From the NCBI RefSeq assembly GCF_014466955.1, contig NZ_AP023396.1, positions 744,001-808,000 on the forward strand: a DNA stretch of 64,000 nucleotides, written 5' to 3'. Both the position numbers and the translations under genes were made by a program. Within the stretch, counting starts at the first letter, position 1. Every line of letters begins with the position of its first letter. Under the pieces are notes generated by a model, which was given only the letters and a program-made list of their open reading frames with translations, made no database searches and had not been told where the DNA came from. This DNA is from Nocardia wallacei (lineage in GTDB: Bacteria > Actinomycetota > Actinomycetes > Mycobacteriales > Mycobacteriaceae). Positions 26,925 through 34,035 of the stretch are shown here, one piece after another.

Positions 26925-28106
26925 ATGGCCAAGCAGGTCTTCGTCCGCACCAAGCCGCACCTCAACATCGGCACCATGGGTCACGTCGACCACGGCAAGA
27001 CCACGCTGACGGCCGCCATCACCAAGGTGCTGGCGGCCCGCGGCGGTGGTTCATTCGTGCCGTTCGAGCGCATCGACCGCGCGCCGGAGGAGGTCGCCCG
27101 TGGCATCACCATCAATCTGTCGCACGTCGAATATGAAACGGCCGCAAGGCATTACGCGCACGTCGACATGCCGGGTCACGCCGACTTCGTAAAGAACATG
27201 ATCACCGGCGCCGCCCAGCTGGACGGCGCGATCCTGGTGCTGTCGGCGCACGACGGCGTGATGCCGCAGACCGTCGAGCACGTGCTGCTGACCCGGCAGG
27301 TCGGTGTCGAGCACATCGTGGTGGCCTTGAACAAGGCCGACGGCGCAGACCCCGAACTGCTCGAGCTGATCGAGCTGGAAGTCCGGGAACTGTTGAGCGC
27401 CAACGGGTTCGACGGTGCCGGGGCGCCGGTGGTGCCGGTCTCGGGGCTGCGCGCATTGGCGGGTGACCCGCACTGGGAGGCCGAGCTGCTGCGCCTGCTG
27501 GACGCGGTGGACGCCTACATCCCGACCCCGGTGCGCTACACCGACGCGCCGTTCCTGCTGCCGATCGAGAACGTGCTGACCATCACCGGCCGCGGCACGG
27601 TGGTGACCGGCGCGGTCGAGCGCGGCCGGGTCCGGATGGGCGACCGGGTCGAGCTGCTCGGCTACGGCGGCGCGCTGGAGTCGGTGGTGACCGGAGTCGA
27701 AACCTTCGGCCGCACCATGGAATTCGCGGAGGCCGGGGACAACGTCGCGCTGCTGCTGCGCGGCGTGCAACGGTCCCAGGTGCGGCGCGGTCAGGTGGTC
27801 GCGGCGGTCGGCAGCGTACGCGTCCACACTCGTTTCACCGCGCGCGTACACCTGCTCTCGCCCGCGGAGGGCGGCCGCCGCACTCCCATCGCCACCGGCT
27901 ACCGCCCCCAGTTCTTCATCCGCACCGGCGACGTGGTCGGCGATGTCACCCTCGCCCCCGACACCCCGTCGGCCACCCCAGGCTCCACCATCGAGCTGAC
28001 CGTCACCGTCGGCCAGCCGACCCCCTTGGAGCCGGGCCTCGGCTTCGCCGTCCGCGAGGGCGGCCGCACCGTAGCCGCCGGAACGGTCCTGACAGTCCAC
28101 GACTGA
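26925..28106 (+). CDS. tuf: Divergent elongation factor Tu paralogue with antibiotic-resistance-type substitutions
   Basis: 393 residues with AGGAAGAG before the ATG. All GTPase motifs are kept: [14 protein letters not shown] switch I, DMPGH with the catalytic His, NKAD. Several normally fixed residues differ. By motif alignment, which keeps E. coli numbering over the C-terminal two thirds, it has Ala230 (usually Arg), Ala275 (Gly), Arg319 (His), Ile322/Ala323 (Phe-Phe) and Gly373 (Arg). Changes at 230 and 275 are known from memory to give pulvomycin and GE2270A resistance. It is not in the rpsL-rpsG-fusA operon, so it is a second tuf copy. It likely delivers aminoacyl-tRNA when the main EF-Tu is inhibited; this role is inferred. 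Confidence 0.85.
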   Translation: MAKQVFVRTKPHLNIGTMGHVDHGKTTLTAAITKVLAARGGGSFVPFERIDRAPEEVARGITINLSHVEYETAARHYAHVDMPGHADFVKNMITGAAQLDGAILVLSAHDGVMPQTVEHVLLTRQVGVEHIVVALNKADGADPELLELIELEVRELLSANGFDGAGAPVVPVSGLRALAGDPHWEAELLRLLDAVDAYIPTPVRYTDAPFLLPIENVLTITGRGTVVTGAVERGRVRMGDRVELLGYGGALESVVTGVETFGRTMEFAEAGDNVALLLRGVQRSQVRRGQVVAAVGSVRVHTRFTARVHLLSPAEGGRRTPIATGYRPQFFIRTGDVVGDVTLAPDTPSATPGSTIELTVTVGQPTPLEPGLGFAVREGGRTVAAGTVLTVHD

Positions 28107-28190
28107 CCCAGGACCACACCCCGCCCGCCCAGGCGCTCCCGCCCCACCCCACTGCCAACCGACAAACCACATCCGCCTCACCGGAGCAAC

Positions 28191-28432
28191 CGGTTCGGCC
28201 GTGTGCCTTGCCGGTGGGCTGGTTCGGCCGTGTGCCTTGCTGGTCGGCTGGTTCGGCCGTGTGTCTTGCCGGTGGGCTGGTTCGGCCGTGTGTCTTGCCG
28301 GTGGGCTGGTTCGGCCGTGTGTCTTGCTGGTCGGCTGGTTCGGCCGTGTGTCTTGCCGGTGGGCTGGTTCGGCCGTGTGCCTTGCCGGACGGCTGGTTCG
28401 GCAGTGTCCCTTGCCGGTCGGTCGGTTCACCG
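28191..28432. repeat. 29-bp minisatellite, about eight tandem units
   Basis: Units starting GTGTG(C/T)CTTGC recur every 29 bp at 28201, 28230, 28259, 28288, 28317, 28346 and 28375, with a decayed unit at 28404. Two versions alternate, differing at CCGGTGGG versus CTGGTCGG. It fills the gap between the converging EF-Tu and MHYT genes. Because 29 is not a multiple of 3, all frames stay open, producing artefactual ORFs. It resembles mycobacterial VNTR loci. Confidence 0.9.
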
Positions 28433-28451
28433 GCCGACCGGCACAGGGTGG

Positions 28452-29405
28452 TCAGGGGCGGCGGTTCGGGTGGGGGGTGCCGAAGCCTGGTTGGTGGTCG
28501 GCGGCCTGGCTGGCGGCGCGGAGGCTTACCGAGGTGGGGACGGACTGTTGCTGCTGCTGGGGTGGGCGGGGGGCTCGGACGGGCTGGCGCGGGGCGTCGG
28601 AGAAGGGGTCGAGACGGGGCCAGCTGCGCCCACTGTCGGCCAGCTCGGGCTCTTTCTCCAGCGCCTCGGACTCCCGCCGCGAGGGCGCGTCCACCTCGGC
28701 CAGGCCGACCAGCACGATCAGCATCATGGTGACCAGCGTGACCGTCATGATCAGCGGCGTGAGCAACTCCACCGGCTCCACCCCGCTGCCGCCCATGGCG
28801 TGGTCACCGCGGTGCGCGCTCATCGACGCCATGCCGGTGTAGTGCATCCCGCAGACCGCCAGCCCCATGATCACCGCGGCGCCGAGGGTCGCGCCGAACC
28901 CGTGGACGTGCAGCATGAACCACAGCGCCGCCGTCGCCGCGACCACCGCGATCACCACCGACAGCGTCACCAGCCCGAAGCCGTACTCCACGTGCGCGCC
29001 CGCGTGCATCGCGGACATCCCGAGGTAGTGCATGGCCGCCACACCCACGCCGGTGACCGCGCCACCGACCGGTAGCGCCACGATCTCGCGGCGCACCCGC
29101 ACCACGATGGACAGCCCGATCCACACCACCACGATCGCGATGGCCGCGCTGAGCAATGTCATCGGAATGTCGTAGCGGACGGTCATCCCCTGAATGGAGA
29201 AACCGAGCATGGCGGTGAAGTGCATGACCCAGATGCCGCAACCACCCAGCGCCACCGCCGCGGCGACGAGCCAGCCGCCCGGCCATCGGGACGACCGGGC
29301 GTGGACGGCACAGCGAAGGCCGAGCACAGAGCCGATGAACGACATGAGATACGCGAGAATGGGGGTCAGCAACCCATGGTTGAAATGGTCGAGCTCGAGC
29401 ACGGC
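28452..29405 (-). CDS. MHYT-domain integral membrane sensor protein
   Basis: About 317 residues with seven predicted helices. Three MHYT-type motifs are present, MHFT, MHYL and MHYT, each near a predicted outer membrane face; they are thought to bind copper and sense O2, CO or NO. No GGDEF, EAL or kinase domain follows; the tail (about 240-317) is hydrophilic and Gln-rich. A GTG at 29405 has GGAG upstream; the TTG at 29423 has none. Function is sensory by family only. Confidence 0.83.
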   Translation of the reverse strand, partial: AVLELDHFNHGLLTPILAYLMSFIGSVLGLRCAVHARSSRWPGGWLVAAAVALGGCGIWVMHFTAMLGFSIQGMTVRYDIPMTLLSAAIAIVVVWIGLSIVVRVRREIVALPVGGAVTGVGVAAMHYLGMSAMHAGAHVEYGFGLVTLSVVIAVVAATAALWFMLHVHGFGATLGAAVIMGLAVCGMHYTGMASMSAHRGDHAMGGSGVEPVELLTPLIMTVTLVTMMLIVLVGLAEVDAPSRRESEALEKEPELADSGRSWPRLDPFSDAPRQPVRAPRPPQQQQQSVPTSVSLRAASQAADHQPGFGTPHPNRRP

Positions 29406-29514
29406 GATGTTCTCCAATGGCAACAGCAGTTATCAATCCGTGACCGGACCATAGTTCAATCCGGTGCGGGTTGGGGATTGCAATGTGAAAGCTTCGTGCC
29501 GCTGGATCAGCGGC

Positions 29515-31209
29515 TCACGCTAGTAGGTGGGTCGGGGTCACTTGCGGACGTACCTTGTGCACGAAGTTTCGGCGTAGCCGGTGGTACGGCTCGTTCTCGC
29601 CGTAGAAGTTCTGGCGCATTTGCGCCAGTTCGTAATCCCGGTAGGCAGACAGCGGCTTGGCGGCCTCGTCCGCGGCGCGGCGCTGCTTCTTCGCGACCAA
29701 CCGGTCGGCCAGTTCGGGCGCCGCGGCCAGCGCCTCGGCCTGCCCGCGCACCCACGCCCGGAACTCCTCGGCACTGCCCGGGACCACCCGGTCCGCCAGG
29801 CCGAGTGCCGCCGCGCGCCGAGCGCCGACCGGCAGCGTCTCGCGGGTGAGCCGGTCGGCCATCTCGGTGCCGACCCGCCGCGGCAGCGTGTAGGTCCAGT
29901 ACTCCGACCCGTGCAGGCCCATCAGCCGGTAATGCGGATTGAGCACCACCGATTCGCGGCACCACACCTCGTCGGCGGCCAGCGCCAGCATCACCCCACC
30001 GGCGGCGGCATTTCCCGCCAAGGCCGAGATGACCAGCTTGTCCGTGGTGGTCAGGATCGCCTCGACCAGGTCGTTCATCGCGTTGATGTTGTGCCAGGAC
30101 TCCTCGGCCGGATCGTCCGCCGCCTCGATGACATTGAGGTGGATGCCGTTGGAGAAGAAGTCCCGCGGCGGCCCGAGCACCAGCACGGCCACCGGCCGTT
30201 GCGCGGCCTGACGATAGGCGGCCAGCAGCCGGCGGCACTGGTCGGTGCTCATCGCGCCACCCGCGAAGGCGAATTCCAGATAGCCGACCTCGCCGTGCTC
30301 GCGATACCGCAGTTCCGACCAGGTGTCGCGGGTGGCCGCCTCGAACGGCGTCACCGGAACCTCCGGAACCCCGGCGAGCAGTTCGGGTCCCAGCTCGTCG
30401 ACCGCGGGCCGCTTGAACGTGGCCGGTCCGTCGGGCGTCCGCCGCGGCCGCAATTGCGGCAGCCACACCGCGCCGTCGACGGTGGCCCGGCAGATCGCGC
30501 CGTCGCGAGTGGCGATCACCGAGCCGGGGAAGCCGCGCAGCCGATCCTCGTTGTGCCCGCCGTGGAGGAAATACTGCCGCCCGAACAGCTCGTCCAGCAC
30601 GCCCGGCTGGGAGTCGGCGGCCCGCAGCCGCCGCAGCACGGTGGCGGTGTCGTCGGCCGACCAGTCGATGCGGCGGTACTCCTGGGCGTGATAGGGCCGC
30701 AGCTGCCCGCGCACGTCGGGACGGCTGTAGTCGAGCGGTTCGGGCATGAACCCGCTGTCGGCGAAGCGCTCGACGGCGAGCAGCACCGCGCGCAGGGCCG
30801 CGTCGGCGACCTCGTTGCGATACAGCTCGCTCTTGCCGCACACCGCGACCGGGAAGGGCTCGCTGGCCCAGATCGGCCCCGCGTCCATCTCGGCCACCGC
30901 CTGCAACACGGTGACGCCCCACTCCGTCGCGCCCTCCCGGATGGCCCAGTCCAGCGAGGACGGTCCACGGTCGCCCTTGGGACCCGGATGCACGATCAGC
31001 ACCGGGTAGCGGGTCCAGATGTCCTCGGGAATCGCCGAGGTGAGCATCGGCGCCAGGATCAGATCCGGTTGAAAATGACTCACCCGCGCACGCAGCAGGT
31101 CGTCGCCTAGCGCCAGTTCGACACCTACCCGGTGCCCGTGTTCACGCAGCTCGGTGTGCACCCGCTGCGTGAGACTGTTGAATGCGCTGGCGACCAGCAG
31201 GATGCGCAC
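29515..31209 (-). CDS. hypX: HypX-type hydrogenase maturation protein (formyltransferase plus enoyl-CoA hydratase fusion)
   Basis: 564 residues, GTG start with GGAGG. The N-terminal half (about 1-280) is a formyl-tetrahydrofolate-binding domain (HPGPKGDRGPSSLDWAI, EMDAGPIWA). The C-terminal half (about 290-540) is a crotonase fold (GPPRDFFSNGIHLNVIE, SALAGNAAAGGVMLALAAD). This pairing is HypX/HoxX, which in aerobes makes the CO ligand of [NiFe]-hydrogenase from formyl-THF via formyl-CoA. No hydrogenase or other hyp gene occurs in the window, so it is an orphan here. Confidence 0.87.
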   Translation of the reverse strand: MRILLVASAFNSLTQRVHTELREHGHRVGVELALGDDLLRARVSHFQPDLILAPMLTSAIPEDIWTRYPVLIVHPGPKGDRGPSSLDWAIREGATEWGVTVLQAVAEMDAGPIWASEPFPVAVCGKSELYRNEVADAALRAVLLAVERFADSGFMPEPLDYSRPDVRGQLRPYHAQEYRRIDWSADDTATVLRRLRAADSQPGVLDELFGRQYFLHGGHNEDRLRGFPGSVIATRDGAICRATVDGAVWLPQLRPRRTPDGPATFKRPAVDELGPELLAGVPEVPVTPFEAATRDTWSELRYREHGEVGYLEFAFAGGAMSTDQCRRLLAAYRQAAQRPVAVLVLGPPRDFFSNGIHLNVIEAADDPAEESWHNINAMNDLVEAILTTTDKLVISALAGNAAAGGVMLALAADEVWCRESVVLNPHYRLMGLHGSEYWTYTLPRRVGTEMADRLTRETLPVGARRAAALGLADRVVPGSAEEFRAWVRGQAEALAAAPELADRLVAKKQRRAADEAAKPLSAYRDYELAQMRQNFYGENEPYHRLRRNFVHKVRPQVTPTHLLA

Positions 31210-31423
31210 GGTTTTCCTCCATCAGGCGGTGCTGCGGGCGGACCGGAATCGCCGATCCGAGTGAATCGTCCTCCACGAAACTAGCGGGACGCCAAATGCG
31301 GTGCATCTCGGGCACACCCGGAGCAACTGCCGGGCGTTTCGCCACGCCCGGCGCGGGTATCTCGGGAGTGCCCACGCCACGCGCGGAATGGGGCCGCGAA
31401 ACCCGTGCCGAGCAGGAGGGACG

Positions 31424-31840
31424 ATGTCCGACAACAACTCTCGGGGCGATCACACCGTGCTGCCGACCCAGGTCGGTGACGACCGGTCGGTGTTCGACAG
31501 ATTCGCGACCGTGGTTGCGGACCGGGTCTCGCAGGCGTGGTTCTTCACCGGCTGCGCGCTGATCGTCGTCCTCTGGGCGCCCACCATCCTGCTGACCGAT
31601 CTCGACACCTGGCAGCTGATCATCAACACGGTGACGACGGTCATCACCTTCCTGTTGGTCGCCCTGCTGCAGAACACCCAGCGCCGCGCCGACGCCGCCG
31701 TCCAGCAGAAACTCAACGCGATAGCCGACGGCCTCGCCGATCTGATGCAGGCCGTCGGCACCGACAACCCCGAACTCCAGCAGGACCGTCGCGAACTCCT
31801 CGCCGCCGTCGGCCTGGAGTACCGCGAAGGCGCCGACTGA
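31424..31840 (+). CDS. Low-affinity iron permease family membrane protein
   Basis: 138 residues, AGGAGGG before ATG 31424. Two helices (WFFTGCALIVVLWAPTILL and IINTVTTVITFLLVALLQN) and the following QNTQRRADAAVQQKLNAIAD segment match the low-affinity iron permease domain family. In bacteria these small proteins are of uncertain transport function. Converges with the secreted protein gene; no Fur or IdeR box noticed. Confidence 0.8.
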   Translation: MSDNNSRGDHTVLPTQVGDDRSVFDRFATVVADRVSQAWFFTGCALIVVLWAPTILLTDLDTWQLIINTVTTVITFLLVALLQNTQRRADAAVQQKLNAIADGLADLMQAVGTDNPELQQDRRELLAAVGLEYREGAD

Positions 31841-31958
31841 ACGGAAGGCGGCCATACGGGAATCGGCTTGCCCGCGTACGGAGTTGGGCCACTCCCGAAG
31901 GTCGGCGCCGGACCTGGCGGTTACTCGGCGAGCTGAATCGCGCTCGCCGCGTGGACGA

Positions 31959-32483
31959 TCAGGCCATATTGCCCTCGTAGCAGAGGGAGCCGGTGCGCCA
32001 GGTCGCCTCGGGGCGGGCCGTTCCCGCGCCGAAGTGCCAGCCCGCTACGGGCCCGGCGGCCTTCCAGAACAGCCGCCCGTCGGCCGCCCGGACCACCTGG
32101 TAGATGTCGTCGGTGCCGGGGATCAGCTGGTAGCCGCTGCAGTAGTCGTTGTACGAAGTGCCGGGCTGGCGGGCTCCGGCGCTGAACCGCCCGGTGGGAT
32201 CGGTGCGGGCTCCCGGGTTGGCGACGGTGTCGTGGCGATCGGTCGATGCTCCGGCGAACCAGTACGGCGCGCCGAGATTGTCTGCCCCGCAATGGTATTC
32301 GCGGCCACCGGCGACCACGGTCGTGCCGGGGTGATGCGCGACGCCGTCCCAGGCGCAGGCCGCGGGGTGGATCGCCGCGATGTGGGAATTCGCCGCGGCC
32401 GGACCTGTCCCCAACCCCAGCCCTCCGACGATCATCGCCGCGATCGCGGTGAGTGTGAACGTTGCGCGAGGAACATGTGCCAT
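31959..32483 (-). CDS. Small secreted protein with four cysteines, unknown function
   Basis: 174 residues with a Sec signal peptide ending near AAA-NSH (residue 32). The mature domain has four Cys (ACAWDG, YHCGAD, DYCSGY, LCYEG) that could form two disulfides, and Trp/Tyr-rich strands. No family recognised; it resembles small secreted Nocardia proteins. AGAGAGGCGAGAG precedes the ATG. A near-perfect 32-bp palindrome lies 30 bp upstream, implying tight repression or induction. Confidence 0.7.
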   Translation of the reverse strand: MAHVPRATFTLTAIAAMIVGGLGLGTGPAAANSHIAAIHPAACAWDGVAHHPGTTVVAGGREYHCGADNLGAPYWFAGASTDRHDTVANPGARTDPTGRFSAGARQPGTSYNDYCSGYQLIPGTDDIYQVVRAADGRLFWKAAGPVAGWHFGAGTARPEATWRTGSLCYEGNMA

Positions 32484-32512
32484 GACTCTCGCCTCTCTGC
32501 TCGCCGTTGAGC

Positions 32513-32544
32513 AATCTACTATCTACGTACGTAAATAGTAGATT
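32513..32544. promoter_or_regulatory. Near-perfect 32-bp palindromic operator
   Basis: Arms AATCTACTAT (32513-32522) and ATAGTAGATT (32535-32544) flank TACGTACGTA, itself palindromic; only the two single-base linkers (C and A) break symmetry. It lies in the divergent gap between the secreted protein and the deaminase gene. The A/T-rich arms contrast with the surrounding GC. No regulator gene adjoins it, so the binder is encoded elsewhere. Confidence 0.7.
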
Positions 32545-32722
32545 ACGAACGTCGCATCGCGCCACGTCATGAGTGCCACAGTCGACCGCGGATCCGGTCC
32601 GGCCGGACAGGATTCGGACCGTCGTGGCAATCGGCGCCGTGTCATGTCCGGGACGGTTCCGGTCCTCGGTGCCACGCCGGTATTTGCGCGCGAATCAGGG
32701 GATGCGGGGTGATCATGGAGGT

Positions 32723-33757
32723 ATGTCGAGCGACCTCGCCGCCTTCGTGCGCGGACTGCCCAAGGCCGAACTGCACCTGCACCTCGAGGGCACGCTGGAG
32801 CCGGAGCTGAAATTCCGGCTGGCCCGTCGCAACGGTATCGAGCTGCCGGAACGCACGGTGGACGAGGTGAGACAGACCTACGACTTCCACGACCTGACGT
32901 CCTTCCTGCAGGTCTACTACCCGGCCATGCGGGTGCTCCAGCGGGCTCCGGACTTCCACGACCTCGCCTACGAATACCTGCTCCGGGCCCACGCCCAGGG
33001 CGTGCGGCACGTCGAGATGTTCTTCGACCCGCAGGCCCACACCGGCCGCGGCGTCTCCTTCGACACGGTGATCGGCGGATACCGCTCGGCGATCGTGCGG
33101 GCGCAGCGCGAGGTCGGCATCTCGGCCGAGCTGATCCTGTGTTTCCTGCGCGACCACTCCGCCGAATACGCCATGGCCACCTTGCTGGAGGCGCTGCCGT
33201 ACCGGGGTTGGATCATCGGCGTGGGCCTGGATTCCGACGAGCGCGGCAACCCGCCGAGCAAATTCGCCGCCGTCTTCGAGCGCGCCCGGCACGAGGGCTT
33301 CCAGCTCACCATGCACTGCGACATCGATCAGCAGAACTCCCTCGAGCACATCCGCCAGGCCCTCGAGGACATCGCCGTAGACCGTATCGACCACGGCACC
33401 AACATCGTCGAGGACGAGCGCCTGGTGGAGTTCGCGAAGTCCAGGGGCATCGCCTTCACCTGCTGCCCGGTCTCCAACTCGTTCGTCACCGCGCAGATGA
33501 AATCGGCCGAGATCACCGGACTGCTCGAGCGCGGCGTGACCGTCACGGTGAACAGCGACGACCCCGCCTATTTCGGGGCGTACGCCGCCGAGAACTACAC
33601 GGCCCTGGCCGACCAGGCCGGGCTGGACTCCGGGCAACTGGCCGAGCTGGCCCGAAACTCCTTCCGCGCCTCCTGGATCACGCCGGCGCGGCGCGAGCGG
33701 TATCTCGCCGAGATCGACGAGTACGTCGACCGCCACCGGGCCGATCGCGCGACTTGA
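32723..33757 (+). CDS. Adenine/adenosine deaminase family protein
   Basis: 344 residues. Zinc ligands HLH (18-20 in ELHLHLEG), MHCD, the catalytic Glu region, HGTN and NSDDPAYFG are all present. The opening HLHLEGTLEPEL and the SDDPAYFG motif fit the adenine deaminase branch better than classical adenosine deaminase. It hydrolyses adenine or adenosine to hypoxanthine or inosine. GGAGG lies too close to ATG 32723, so ATG 32702 seven codons upstream is possible. Followed by a terminator. Confidence 0.83.
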   Translation: MSSDLAAFVRGLPKAELHLHLEGTLEPELKFRLARRNGIELPERTVDEVRQTYDFHDLTSFLQVYYPAMRVLQRAPDFHDLAYEYLLRAHAQGVRHVEMFFDPQAHTGRGVSFDTVIGGYRSAIVRAQREVGISAELILCFLRDHSAEYAMATLLEALPYRGWIIGVGLDSDERGNPPSKFAAVFERARHEGFQLTMHCDIDQQNSLEHIRQALEDIAVDRIDHGTNIVEDERLVEFAKSRGIAFTCCPVSNSFVTAQMKSAEITGLLERGVTVTVNSDDPAYFGAYAAENYTALADQAGLDSGQLAELARNSFRASWITPARRERYLAEIDEYVDRHRADRAT

Positions 33758-33793
33758 CGAGTCGCGGGGTGCGATGCCATTATAAATATGGGA

Positions 33794-33822
33794 GGCACCG
33801 GAAATCGGGTGCTTATTTCTTT
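33794..33822 (+). terminator. Rho-independent terminator after the deaminase
   Basis: GCACC (33794-33798) pairs with GGTGC (33808-33812), followed by the T-rich run TTATTTCTTT. It separates the deaminase from the rpoB2 transcription unit. Confidence 0.6.
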
Positions 33823-33829
33823 GCGTCTC

Positions 33830-33858
33830 TAGACATCTCCCTGTTCTGGGTGTAATTT
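33830..33858 (+). promoter_or_regulatory. SigA-type promoter of rpoB2
   Basis: TAGACA (33830-33835) and TAATTT (33853-33858) are 17 bp apart, close to the vegetative TTGACA-N17-TATAAT consensus, with transcription expected from about 33865. That gives a leader of roughly 170 bases. Confidence 0.5.
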
Positions 33859-33911
33859 GGGTCTTCGCGCCGGGGCGCGTCCTGTCCGACTCTCGAAATA
33901 CTCCACCGTGG

Positions 33912-33940
33912 AAAGCGGCACTGTCCGTATGCCGCTTTTC
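33912..33940 (+). terminator. Attenuator-like hairpin in the rpoB2 leader
   Basis: AAAGCGGCA (33912-33920) pairs perfectly with TGCCGCTTT (33930-33938) and is followed by a further T. It lies about 50 bases after the predicted start of transcription and 95 bases before the rpoB2 start codon, so it could terminate most transcripts until relieved. Confidence 0.55.
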
Positions 33941-34035
33941 CCGCGTTGCCGTCGAGTCGGGCCTGGATGGCGTCGGGCACGGCGCGCCATGAAAACGCCC
34001 GCAGGTCAAGCAGATACCGTGACGAAGGACGCATC

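Noticed and set aside
28191..28432. CRISPR array
   Set aside because: The 29-bp units abut directly with no unique spacers, and no cas genes are nearby; it is a minisatellite.
28201..29075. Long repetitive ORFs across the minisatellite in all three plus frames
   Set aside because: They arise because a 29-bp unit without stops is open in every frame; they have no ribosome site and run antisense into the MHYT gene.
29515..31209. Ordinary enoyl-CoA hydratase or methionyl-tRNA formyltransferase
   Set aside because: Both domains are in one chain in the HypX order, so neither single-domain call fits.
33758..34035. Rifamycin-associated element upstream of rpoB2
   Set aside because: I looked for the GGGGCTTGCGGCAAG-type dyad remembered for such elements and did not see it in this leader.
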